Position numbers and translations under genes: made by a program. DNA of 64,000 nt from Amaranthus tricolor (taxonomy: Eukaryota; Streptophyta; Magnoliopsida; Caryophyllales; Amaranthaceae): positions 16,768,486 through 16,832,485 of the forward strand of contig NC_080059.1 in NCBI RefSeq assembly GCF_026212465.1, written 5' to 3'. The notes under the pieces were generated by a model. It was not told the DNA's origin. It saw only the letters and a list, made by a program, of their open reading frames with translations, and made no database searches. This document shows, in pieces, positions 53,993 through 64,000 of this stretch (its first letter is position 1; every line of letters starts with the position of its first letter).

Positions 53993-55540
53993 TCAATGGA
54001 GGGGGGGAACGGCCTGTACAAACCCGAGCTGCCTGACTGTCCTCTCAGGCAAGTAGACCTCCATGATATCAAAACAAGTGATACCACCTATATAGGCGGT
54101 GCGTGGGTGCTCGTTCAATAAATGCCTATCATAACTCATGTACGACGTCCTCTTCACCTGCTTACAAATAAAATAAACATTAAGAACATAATACAAAATT
54201 AAAATATTTAGTGTAATGTTGTGGGAGGTCATGTACAAAACCTGTGTCTCTGTCATGGCGTCTAGTATGCTCCTGCAGTCTATCAATCTACTGAGCTCAC
54301 GGATTGGCTTCCGCGGCGACCACATCTCTGCCCGACTTATGTTCGGCATGTCAGCTTGACGCGGATGGGGGCGGAAGGCTGGGAAGTACTCGTATATCCA
54401 AGTCTGCAACAGTGTCAGACATCCAGCAATTGTCTTGCACCCAGTCCTTGTCGCCATACCCAGTTGGCGATACATGTGAGCAAGCGTCAATGTACCCCAA
54501 GCAATGTCATCCTGATCAGCAGTGACAGCAACAACAGGATGAGGCCTCATTCCGACGCGAGTCTTATCCACGAGCAGGGTCGAACCGACTATAGCCATGT
54601 AATACACAGTAGCCTGAGTCTCCATGGACTGAGTACGGTGACATAGCTGAAACAGTGCCCCAACATTAATGTTGCCGCTGGTGAAGTGCTCTTTCGCACA
54701 CAGCTCCGACAACGGCTCCCCAAATAGACCGCCCAGGCCAAGCTGCCACTCAGAATCAAACGGTTCAACGGGGAGTGAACCGTCAATGCCAATTCCTAAG
54801 ATGCGTTGCACGTCGTGCAACATTATGGTCATCTACCCCCACGACATGTGGAAGGTGTTGGTATCAGGCTGCCACCTTTCCACAAATGCCGTAATGAGAG
54901 CGCTATTTATATGCTGGTGCATTATATACGGCAGACGACCAAGAGGAGTGGCAGGTAACACCCTGTACAGTTCATCAGACATGTCCAGAATCGGAGGGGT
55001 GCGCTCCGATCCCTCAAATATAAGTTTTGCTACGTGCCCACCGTAGCTGGGTATTAAAGTGGTGTCCACAGGGCCCCCGGGCTGGGGTGATGTGACCAGC
55101 CAGTCCATATCCGCGGACTGTGAGCGACTCCTCCCCCGTGGAGCCGCATCCTCAGCCTGGCTCGCTCCCGCGTGATCAGAAGTGCCAACTGCGCTACGCC
55201 CTCTAATCCTAAACTGACCGGCATGGCCTCTAACAATCGTCCAATCCACAGGAAGACCCGCACCCTCATCATGACCTACAGACTCTTCACGACTAACAGA
55301 TCGTCCCAATTTGTGTCATCGTCAACTGATCCGACCGTATGACTGTGCAGGCTGCTCTGGCGCTGAAAGCGACTACGCACATGGTATAGGGTTGTTGAGC
55401 GTTGGGCCTGACTATGTCTGATCGCCTCTTCTTGCCTTGATCGTCTCACAAATCCCGTAACCCCCCCTCAGTGAAGTCGGCTTAGAGCTATTCCTGCTCA
55501 ATAACCCTCTAAAAAACCCTTTTCCTTGATTTCCATCCAT
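53993..55540 (-). pseudogene. plant mobile domain (PMD/MAIN-like) gene inside the MULE, decayed
   Basis: Read on the minus strand. A likely ATG at 55540 (MDGNQGKGFF) is followed by a stop near 55410. A frame from 55309 has LYRVLPATPLGRLPYIMHQH and ERWQPDTNTFHMSWG, a stop at 54833, then MTIMLHDVQRILGIGIDGSL, the hallmark of the plant mobile domain. An 84-bp intron (54241-54158) leads to VKRTSYMSYDRHLL and GGITCFDIMEVYLPERTVRQ. The family is known from MULEs, some gypsy elements and the host genes MAIN/MAIL1, which act in gene silencing and genome stability. The function in transposons is not established. The gene converges on the transposase and ends about 140 bp from its tail. Confidence 0.82.
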
Positions 55541-56351
55541 TTACTACAATTTTCATATAAATATTTTCATTCGAAATTCAAATAAATAATTCACAACAAA
55601 AATAATTACATCTAAATATTTAATTTAATAAACACTTAGAATCATATAAATTACTAACAAATAACAAAATAAATAATTCACAATTACATACAAATAAAAA
55701 ATTATTATATTCATAAATATTTATACAACTAAAAATTTAATAAATTAATTACAAAAAATAAATTTGTTTTAAATTCAAAAAACAAATAAAAAAATTAAAC
55801 TAACAAAAAATAATTATAAAATTTTCATTCGAAATTCAAAAAAAAAAATTTATTAAAAATTTTTGATTCGAAATTCAAAAAAAAAAAAAAATTTACTCAG
55901 CCGCACTTTTTGTGTGACTAGTTTGTGCGACTGGTTTTCAAATTTTTGTTTTTCTAAATTTTCTAAACTTTAAATTAAAACTAGTTCTAACAATTAAATT
56001 ATCATAATAGAATGTATTACAACATTTATTAAACAACAATAACTAAAAAAATAAATTAATTTAACACAACAATTACATGCGAAATTTAAATAAAAAAAAT
56101 TCAAATCTTCATCCCAGTCGCACAAAGCAACTGGGATGAAGATATATATATTTTTTTTCCTTCGAATGAAATAAAATAAAAATTACTAAACTTTAAATTA
56201 AAAACTAGTTCTAACAATAAAATTATCATAATATAATGTATTACAACATTTATTAAACAACAATAACTAAAAAAATAAATTAATTTAACACAACAATTAA
56301 ATGCGAAATTTAAAAAAAATAAATAAAATAAAATAAAATTCAAATCTTCAT

Positions 56352-56412
56352 CCCAGTCGAACAAAAAGTGCGACTGTACCTAGGTACAGTCGCACTTTTT
56401 GTGCGACTGTGA
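56352..56412. repeat. compound palindrome near the MULE right end
   Basis: Bases 56361-56402 form a perfect 42-bp palindrome centred on CCTAGG (56379-56384), made of two opposed copies of the GTCGCACTTTTTGTGCGAC unit. The outer parts can also fold separately. It lies about 280 bp inside the right terminal repeat. Confidence 0.9.
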
Positions 56413-56684
56413 TGAACATAAATTTTGTTTTTCTTTCGAATGAAATAAAATATAAATTACCTCGAATTTTTGTTGACGGCTTCGATTCCAAAGCTTTAGC
56501 TCAAATTATTTTTATGTGAAGAATTTGAGTTTATGGAAGTGATGAGAGTGTTATTGAGTGAATTGAAGTGTTTTATAGATGTTTTAAGGTAAGTGGCATT
56601 TTCGTAATTTTTTAAAGTCCATGGGCAAATTCGTAATTTCATTAGGGGTGGTGGCGATAAAATGAAAAAGGTGGCGAACTTTAA

Positions 56685-57177
56685 GAATCCGATTAATTTT
56701 AATGGAGCATTATTTAGGTTAAGGAAAAGCAGGGATATAGCTTTGCGGCTTGTGATTTTGTGAGGTCATTTATTTTAGCTGGTTTGAAGTTCGCTTGGCT
56801 GGGTGAGTCTGTTGAGGTAGTTAAAGCTCAGGATTTGTTGTGGGCGTTGACGGTTTGTAGAGATAAGGGCTGTCAGTGTGTGGTGGTTGAAGGCGACTGC
56901 AGGAATATTATCGATGCTTGAATAACAAAAGCAAACGATGTTTCCATGTTCAGTCCACTATTGACAACTTGTTTTTGAAAAATCATTTTAGCTCCTTATC
57001 TTTTTAATTCTGTAATAGAAAATGCAATTGGGTGACTCATAGGTTGGCTAAATAGGCGGTTTCTAGTTGTACTAATGAGGTGTGGGTTAATGTTGCTCTA
57101 TTTTAATTGGAGGGTGCTTTGTATTTTGATTCAGTTCAATTTAATGCTTAGCCTTCTTTTTCTTTAAAAAAAAAAAA
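56685..57177 (+). pseudogene. same LINE, right piece (RNase H end and poly-A)
   Basis: The reading frame gives GYSFAACDFV, EVVKAQDLLWALTVCRDKG and CVVVEGDCRNIIDA, then (after stops) CNWVTHRLAK, the usual C-terminal RNase H of plant LINEs. It ends in a run of about 14 A at 57165-57178, followed by the second copy of the 16-bp target duplication. About 40-50 codons of RNase H expected between the two pieces were not found, so some LINE sequence was lost at the nested insertion. Confidence 0.85.
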
Positions 57178-57251
57178 AATCTTGCTAGTGAGTAAAATCA
57201 AATTATTACTAAAAGGTAGGAGTACTTTTTTCCAATGTAAACGCAGAATTA

Positions 57252-57282
57252 ATTAGAGATTAGAGATTAGAGATTAGAGATA
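57252..57282. repeat. (TTAGAGA)n short tandem repeat
   Basis: Four to five copies of a 7-bp ATTAGAG unit just beyond the LINE target duplication. It is similar in length to, but not the same as, the plant telomere heptamer. Confidence 0.8.
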
Positions 57283-57952
57283 TAACATAAACTTTAGTAA
57301 AAGTTAAATAAAAAAGTTATAAATTAGGAGGGAAAAGACAAGAAAAAAAAAAGTTCCAAAAATGAACAAACAAATTAGTAGTAAATAAATAGCACAATTA
57401 TTGGTCTATAATGGACACTGATTAATAACTTATGTCACAGCCGTCAATGGAATTCAAGTCACTTTTACGTCATTGAATGGAAATTGGAATACTCTAACTA
57501 CTATTGCTAAGTACTCCTACCAAGTATCTGTGTTTGGAATTGTCCAACATTCGCGTTAATAAATGAATAGTTCTGATTATATTATAGAAATAACAATTAT
57601 GATAATTTGGTAATTGATATTTATTTGGGAAATAATCATACGTTTTATTAATTTTATTATATAATAGTAAAAGGAAATTGATTATAAGTATATTATTTGT
57701 CTTTTTTCATTGAATAGTATTAATAGAATTTTACTAATTTGTATTTTTTAAATTACCATAATTACACATTGTATTTTTGGAAAATTTATACATTCACAAT
57801 TATTCCAATTACATTCTTATATACTCCCTCTAATTCATAACTATTGTCTTATTTGCTTTTTGAATACCATTCATCTCTTACTCTTAATTTGTTAATTAAT
57901 TTTATTGTATTATATATTTATTAATTACATAAAATGCATAAAGAACAAAAAT

Positions 57953-58240
57953 GAATATTCTATATAGTAGGTACGAACTTTGCAAAAAGCAGTGGTAGCA
58001 AATGTTAAAAAAAATTCTAAACATTGCATTGTACTAATGGTATTCAAGTGCCGTAACAAATATGAATTACACAAGGATAAAAGGAAATTTCTCAAGATAA
58101 TGAAAAATCAAACGTTTTTTTGGTTCATAATGTTACGGCAACTTAAATTCCAAAAGTACAATGCTATTTTGTAGAAATTTTTTTAAGATTTGCTACCAAT
58201 GACCTTTTACAAAAGTTCTTGTCTACTATATAGAATATCC
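57953..58240. mobile_element. second fold-back MITE with ~105-bp arms
   Basis: Left GAATATTCTATATAGTAG matches the reverse complement of the right end (GGATATTCTATATAGTAG). The match continues through GTGGTAGCAAAT..TTAAAAAAA and GCATTGTACT to GCCGTAAC on both arms. The element is about 288 bp and non-coding; the short ORF inside follows the repeat. Flanking A-rich sequences are similar but do not give a clean target duplication. Confidence 0.75.
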
Positions 58241-61239
58241 CAAGAAAAATAATATTAGTTTATTTAAATTATGTATTTTGGGGGGAGAAAATTTAGAACC
58301 AATTTCAAAAATTCATTATTCCAAAAGTTTGTTTAAGGCATGATTTTTGTTAGAAATTTAATGAATTGTTGTACAAATTTCCCTAATTTTATTTTCAAAT
58401 TAAGAGTCCTAAATTTATCACAATTTAAATAAAACTAGAAAATTTATGAAATTTCACAATTAATCATAAACATAGCACAGTAATATAGTTATTGAATGGT
58501 ATTCCCCATAATTTAGACTCATAATTAGAACGATAGTTGTTCGAATTATGCCCCAAATTTGTTCCGAAAATTTGAAAAATATAACAAGATCAAAATGGGC
58601 TACTTTGGAGGCTTGTAGCAGTGGCTCATGGTGGGGACTGGGGATCAAAAATCAGAGGTCTTGGTACGGTTAAGGTGGCATCTGGTGTGGTATTGTTCAA
58701 CACTCTAATTTTTTTTTTTAAGTCTAAAAAGTTTAAAGTCCATTTTAATTTGATTTAAATTTTGATATAATTTATATTTTTTCCTAAATAATATGAGTTA
58801 TTGATGCTTTTTATAAAGTACCTTAAATATCAACAATAATAAATAAAAGGAGTATATATAATATAAAAAGTGACAAGAAATAATAATGTGATTAATTATA
58901 CATTGAGTAACTCTAAGTTAATAATAGTTATTTGTCACCTTGACAAATCACACTCATATAGAAGCATTTGACAGGGTAACTTTTTTTTAGATTGATATTT
59001 ATCTTTTTATATTTTGCTTATTTTACTAATATATTTTTTATCTTTTATGGTGATTTATTAGAATTTTCTAATTATAGATTAACATTTTTAACTTGACTGG
59101 ACTCGTTGGGAGTTTCATCATTGGGATGGCAAATTAACTCTCACAATGACCACATGACAAATGACTAATTAGGTGCAAAATCAAATTCATTATAATTTTT
59201 TTTTTTTTTTTTTGAAATTCATGGTTGAAAGATACCAACTCTAGTGTACATCTATTATAATAAGATTAAATTTTTAGACTGGATGATCATTTGATATATA
59301 TTATTAAAATTCTAATTCAGAGATTTAAATCTCAATTAAAATTCACTTTATTAAACATCAGATATAAAAAAAATTTACGTATAATTCAAACTTTTAGTCC
59401 GACAAATCGATTATTTATTATATATCACGGAAAATATTAAACAAAAGTTTAGTTGATATTATTAAAATGAGGACCATTTAATAATCTAACTCTTTTGCTT
59501 GTGACATTGACTACTCATAATTCTTTTACATATTCCAAGCTCCTTTTTATTGTACACAAAAAGTGTGTTGATCTTTGAATAAACTGGTAGGAAAATATAT
59601 AGTTGTACTCTACCAACTCCTTCTATTGCTAACACTTTGCTTACTGTCAACCATATAAAACATATACACAATCTCTTTCCATGTTCGCTCTATAGTCTAT
59701 ACCACCTTTCTAAAGCAATTGGAAAGAATTATGTAATTTTTTTTGACTTGTTTTTTTTTTTTTAAAAAAAAACTTAAATCTCACAAAATCAGAATATAAG
59801 TATAGGGTGATTCAAAATTAAAAAAAAAATAACGGTAAAAGCTTTTAGTCCCTCTAATTTGATCTTAACACTTTAATTAGAACACTCATCTCTACATTTA
59901 ATATATATTTTGTGTTAATCATGGGCAGGCATGCCTAAAATTAGATTCTCCTTTACTTTAAATGATCAAAATTGTAAATGCATGTAGTCAGGTTTTATAA
60001 ATTATTGTATTTGTCGTTTATGAATTTGAGTAGGCATGACAAAAGTTGACTTGGCCTGTTAACTTAACCTCCACCTAATCCGAAATAAGTGGATTTTTGT
60101 TGAGTCTTTTAACCCAATTAATTAAATTGGTCGAGTCGGCATAATTTATTTATTAAATGGATTAGTTTAAGTTTAAAATTTTAAACCTAAAACCAACATG
60201 TATAACCCACTTAAATAAGTATAACTTGAAATTAATTCTTTTATAATCTTCCTATTTTTCGTAATAAATAGTAAAAACACAACTTGTAAACGAAAAAATT
60301 TAAATTGAGGCGTAAAAAAAATATAATCAATGAATAAAATCTTAACTGAAAACAAAAACCCTTAAACTGATTAAGTAGGTTAAAATTAGGTCGATCTAAT
60401 TTGTTGCAAATTAGGTCATGAAAACAAAAAAAAAAAACACTAAATCGATTAAACAGATTAAGTTTGTATCAAAGAGGTTTCAAACCTGTTTACACATGAC
60501 CCCGAACCAAAACCTGATCATAACTGATCTATTTGACAAACCTAAGTTTGCCACATGCTAAACAACGACTTACATCAAGCATGGTCAATGGTCATCAATT
60601 AAATATAGAAAAATCACTATATATTTTTTTTTTCAATAACATGTCTTATTTTCTTCCCCAAGAAAAGCACATTTATTTCTTTTCTTTTTTTTTTAGAAGA
60701 AAGCACATTTATTTCTAATCTTCTTTACTTTCTTGTATTCAAATTTTCTATTTTGTTATTTTTAGTTTCAGACATTCAGTCTTTGGAAATTTCTTCCACA
60801 TATGGAAATGACTAATAAAAAAAAAGAATACTTTTTCATCTAAATAGTTTTTCTTACCCTACAAATAAAAGAAAAAAGTCTCGTTTCCAAGAACTTAATA
60901 ATTTAATGGCATAATGAAATACTGACATCATTATCATCATCATTATCTTACCCAATATATCTCACTCATAGAAAAACTATGGACCGGATCTGGAGAGGGA
61001 AGGATGACGACAACTCATATTCATAAAGAAAAGCACGGCCACAGAAGTCCCCCGGCTTGAGAAAGATAAATAGACGTAACTACACAGGAAAGATAAATTA
61101 AATGGCAAATGCCTATAAATAAAATAAATAAGTAGAACCAATTACAAAATAAAGGAAAAAAAACTAATAATAAACGAAACTAGAGAAGTAAGAGGGCAAG
61201 AACACCAAAAGATAATTTAAGAGTATGTCAGTAGTCTAA
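58241..61239. other. AT-rich intergenic DNA, no gene recognised
   Basis: No ORF with a family signature is visible. Bases 58732-58862 resemble 5112-5250. Bases 60030-60540 contain degenerate repeat-like phrases, but no ends can be drawn. Confidence 0.5.
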
Positions 61240-61560
61240 AACATGGATATGACACCTCTAACTACCCCCTATCCCTAGTTAGGCCCTCAGAGAGGTTTAA
61301 CTCATGCAAGTCAATTTTTATTTGCTCATCCCAAGTTCTCCTGGGTCTTCCTCGACTCCTCTTACTCTCTACTATAATGCTTTCTACCCTTCTCACAGGT
61401 GCGTCGAAAGTCTTTCTCTGCAAATGTCCGAACTACCTCAATCTATATTTGTGCATTTTTTCAGAAATAGGGGCTACCCCTAGTTTGTCCCTAATTTCTT
61501 GGTTCCTAATTCGATCCATCAATATGTGCCCACATTAATATTGAAATACTGACATCGATC
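61240..61560 (-). pseudogene. RTE-type LINE relic (C-terminal end of the reverse-transcriptase ORF)
   Basis: The minus strand reads CGHILMDRIRNQEIRDKLGV, APISEKMHKYRLR, a stop, FGHLQRKTFDAPVRRVE, RSRGRPRRTWDEQIK and LHELNLSEGLTRDRG, another stop. This is the familiar tail found at the end of plant RTE-like LINE proteins. Only about 300 bp are left, and no poly-A or target duplication was identified. Confidence 0.8.
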
Positions 61561-61654
61561 TCTTAATAAAAATGTTGAAGATGACAATGTGTACCTTAAC
61601 TGAGTTATAAAAACAGTTAAATTTGTAGAAGATATGAAGATGACCAATCATCAT

Positions 61655-61886
61655 ATCATACAATACTACAAAAGTGTTAGAAAAATTTAAGTGTCATCCT
61701 CTAAAGAGGCATAACAAATGAAAAAATATCTTTAAATGAGAAATGACTAAATGACATGTAATTAATTTTTATCATACAATAGTACAAAAATATTGGAAAA
61801 TTTCATGTGTCATCCTTTAAGGAGGGATGACTAATGGAAAAAAATCTTTGAATGAAAAATGACTAAATGACATGTATTAATTTTTG
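61655..61886. repeat. two tandem units of about 116 bp
   Basis: ATCATACAATACTACAAAA at 61655 recurs as ATCATACAATAGTACAAAA at 61771. The following GTGTCATCCT..AAAGAGG, AATGACTAAATGACATGTA and TTAATTTTT blocks are repeated in the same order. The copies have diverged moderately. Confidence 0.8.
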
Positions 61887-62596
61887 TTTAGTAATAATAT
61901 GATTAAAAATGATAAATGAATAAATTGAAACATATAACAACAATTAAGGAAATAAATATAGTAAAAATTTTGACATAATCTTTTGTATTAAAATCGCAAA
62001 ATAAATCAAAAGATTATGTACACAAATATTCGAACTTAATTGACTCTAACTTTTGAAAGAAATAATAACATAAAAAAATCAATCATCAACTCACAAAATA
62101 GAAAATCAATAAAAAAAATTTAATTAATTCCTATTTGAATTTATGATGGATTTGATATAATAATTAAGGAAATTGAGATATGTATTTTAATTTCACAAGT
62201 TAATCAATAATTTAAAATCGAAAATATGAACTACACTTATGATTTTGATATCTAAATTATGATTTTGATATCTAAATTAATTATTAGTCTGCTTTCATAA
62301 TACTAAGTTATTTATATGTTACATGTTTACTTAAATAAAAAATAGTGATTGAAAACTATAGTTTTGTATATGGATTCGATATATAAAGTCATATTGTTAA
62401 AAGCTTCTAATATAAGCATTCAAAAAGAAATGATTTATACATTACTTTTATTAGAAAATATGTTGGTATAACCTGCGTTCGTAAATGACTATGCGGTTAG
62501 TTTTACTTTTTACGTCATTTACTATGTGATACATTAAAGATTAATAAAACTTCCAACTATTTAATCATATTTATATAAATCAAACGGTTAATATAT

Positions 62597-62624
62597 CCGT
62601 ACAGTGTACGGGCACTTATACTAG
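62597..62624 (+). mobile_element. Helitron-like 3' terminus
   Basis: A hairpin CCGTAC-AGT-GTACGG (62597-62611) is followed nine bases later by CTAG (62621-62624) and then T. This matches the known Helitron 3' end (hairpin, CTRR, host T). The 5' end (TC after a host A) could not be placed in the AT-rich DNA upstream, and no Rep/helicase coding is present, so it would be a non-autonomous copy. Confidence 0.5.
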
Positions 62625-63132
62625 TTACTTAATAATAGCAATGCTTGTTTGATATACGACGCTTTATTAATTATTGAATACCGCATTTTATAATCTTATC
62701 TTTTTAATAACAAATAATTTTTTTCGATTCACGGTTGAAAATAAAAATAATTCATTTATAACTTTACATAAATAACAAGTACATATAAGTTAACGAGTCA
62801 TTTTATATACTCAATAAAATTATAAGGTGATTTATTTGTAACATGAATCTCGGATAACAATAGTTAATCGAAACCAATATTTTGGCATTACGTATTGCAA
62901 GGGTTACATTGTGTAAATTTAACCCTTCAAAGCTTGCATTAGCGAGAGCATTACTGTATTATTATGTTATTGTTACATACTCGTTTATCCTATGGAGTTT
63001 GCTACATACATCTATGGAGTTAGCTTTATATGTTTTTTTCTACCATTTAAATTTTTTAATAATGGTTATGATTATGAAATAAGATACGTAACAATATTAT
63101 GTCTATTGGACAAAGCAAAGAGTTTCTAAGCC
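62625..63132. other. AT-rich DNA between the Helitron-like end and the right-edge copia LTR
   Basis: A short ORF (62882-63082) with hydrophobic residues shows no family signature. Nothing further is supported. Confidence 0.5.
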
Positions 63133-63417
63133 TGTTGAGGCAATCTTATTAAGGGACCTTCCTCATTTTCTGCAATGTTGCTCCCACTACTGCTAATTAT
63201 TCTTCTGTCAAATGGTGTATGCATGCTTTCTCCATGTAGTAGAGAATATTCTGTGGTCTTCTTTTATTTTTCTTACACGTGTCCTATACTAGCATGTGTC
63301 TTGTTTTTGTATTAGCATATATCTTGTTTTTCTTTCCTTTATATTGGGCTCTTTCCTGTAATAGTATTTAGGACAAAAGTTTATGAATGAAAGCAACTTT
63401 CTCCTCCAGCCTTTACA
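63133..63417 (+). repeat. probable 5' LTR of a second copia element
   Basis: A block starting TGTTGAGGCAATC and ending about CCTTTACA precedes a primer-binding site. Only one LTR is in the window, so the ends are inferred from TG..CA and from the primer site 20 bases downstream, a slightly long gap. Confidence 0.5.
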
Positions 63418-63436
63418 TACTTTTACTAAACCTTTT

Positions 63437-63448
63437 TGGTATCAGAGC
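63437..63448 (+). other. copia primer-binding site (initiator tRNA-Met type)
   Basis: TGGTATCAGAGC upstream of an open gag frame. This supports a plus-strand copia element running off the right edge. Confidence 0.8.
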
Positions 63449-63602
63449 TTTGGCTCAATCCATCACAATTGCCATATATATCCTCTACTCTACTAATCTT
63501 TCTATTCCTCTTATTTCCCTTTTCGTCTGTTCTCTCTATTCTTCTGCTCTCTTTTTGATATCCTCTCTCTAATCTTCTTCTTCTAATACTTTCTCAATAT
63601 AC

Positions 63603-64000
63603 ATGGAAAGGATGAATCCTCAAAACCCTCTATACCTTCATGGTTCAGATGGACCAAATACAGTAAGTGTTGATAAGCTAACTGGGACTAGCAATTATAG
63701 ACAATGGAGGAGGTCAATGAAAATTGCACTGTCATCAAAAAGAAAGTTGGGATTTATCAATGGAAACGTTGTGAAGGATGGAGATGATAGGGTAAAAGCT
63801 AATTTGTGGGACACTTGCAATGACACAGTCATTCCATTGGGTTCTGTCTCAGATGCTATCAGAAAGACCATTATTTACATGATGACTGCAAAGGAGATAT
63901 GGACATACCTTGAAAAAAGATTTGCTGTATCAAATGGGTCTCTCATATATAAACTCAACAAAGATGTGTATAGCCTCAAACAAGAGAGTAACACCATCAA
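63603..64000 (+). CDS. gag: copia gag, N-terminal part (runs off the window)
   Basis: The ATG at 63603 begins [20 protein letters not shown], followed by [51 protein letters not shown] and [12 protein letters not shown]. This is the usual start of a plant copia gag, with the YLHGSDGP region and the LTG.NY..W block. No stop occurs in the 132 codons visible. The protein would be the nucleocapsid precursor. It is a different copia family from the Sirevirus-like element, and its sense strand is plus. Pol lies outside the window. Confidence 0.88.
   Translation, partial: MERMNPQNPLYLHGSDGPNTVSVDKLTGTSNYRQWRRSMKIALSSKRKLGFINGNVVKDGDDRVKANLWDTCNDTVIPLGSVSDAIRKTIIYMMTAKEIWTYLEKRFAVSNGSLIYKLNKDVYSLKQESNTI

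Larger units (their letters stand above)
51004..56684 (+). mobile_element. Mutator-like element (MULE) carrying transposase and plant mobile domain genes
   Basis: Terminal inverted repeats of about 100 bp are at 51004-51105 and 56585-56684. Both, read inward, start TTAAAGTTCGCCA and share TTTTCATTTTATCGCCACC and CCCTAATGAAATTAC. Inside are a MURA/FAR1-type transposase on the plus strand and a PMD gene on the minus strand, in convergent orientation, plus repeated TCGCACTTTTTGTGCGA palindromes in the subterminal and intronic DNA. No matching 9-bp duplication flanks the ends (ATGGGTGTGA on the left, GAATCCGAT on the right). Confidence 0.85.

Noticed and set aside
57252..57282. Interstitial telomere repeat
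   Set aside because: The unit is ATTAGAG, not TTTAGGG, and the tract is only about 30 bp.

Overview
The window is AT-rich plant nuclear DNA, almost certainly from a flowering plant and probably a eudicot. The evidence is one intron-bearing lysine/histidine-transporter-like gene plus a dense nest of plant-specific transposable elements: Tat-lineage Ty3/gypsy, Sirevirus-type Ty1/copia, hAT, Mutator-like, LINE, MITE-like fold-backs and an endogenous caulimovirid. No species is claimed. There is no bacterial-style operon, CRISPR array or recognisable RNA gene.

Layout. (1) 283-4625, minus strand: the first four exons of an LHT8-like amino-acid transporter. It is the only ordinary host gene seen, and its 3' exons lie beyond base 1. 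(2) 4.9-9.7 kb: gene-poor DNA with a 476-bp fold-back MITE-like element. (3) 9729-22543: a young Tat-type gypsy element with 635-bp LTRs and a GTACT target duplication. Gag-pol is on the minus strand. A separate, spliced, plus-strand ORF with the 'putative gypsy-type transposon' domain lies between pol and the 3' LTR, flanked on both sides by arrays of a short GGTCCGACTTATCGA-type repeat. (4) 24148-57193: a nested complex. The outer layer is a 5'-truncated LINE with a near-perfect 16-bp target duplication. Inside it lie the 3' part of a hAT transposon and a Mutator-like element. The hAT is split by a Sirevirus-like copia element (24929-49238, 1.5-kb LTRs, ATATC target duplication). The copia in turn contains a rearranged endogenous pararetrovirus (Caulimoviridae, florendovirus-like). 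(5) 57.2-64 kb: a second fold-back element, an RTE-type LINE relic, a Helitron-like 3' end and, at the right edge, the 5' LTR and open gag start of another copia element.

The most unusual structure is at 28.9-46.4 kb. Two 4.8-kb copies of the pararetrovirus face away from each other as an almost perfect inverted repeat with a 1-kb centre. This inverted repeat is bracketed by two direct copies of a 3.4-kb piece of the copia pol gene. The viral promoter-like regions lie at the outer ends and point into the copia copies, one in sense and one in antisense. If transcribed, the locus could make long hairpin RNA against the virus and sense/antisense RNA from the copia.

The Mutator-like element (51004-56684) carries two genes: a decayed MURA/FAR1-type transposase on the plus strand and, convergent to it, a plant mobile domain (PMD/MAIN-like) gene. 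It also has recurrent palindromes built on TCGCACTTTTTGTGCGA. Most element genes carry nonsense codons or frameshifts. Exceptions that remain open are the viral 1088-codon ORF, both viral ORF2 copies, the gypsy gag, most of the gypsy pol and the right-edge copia gag. All calls come from reading the sequence; no alignment or database search was run.
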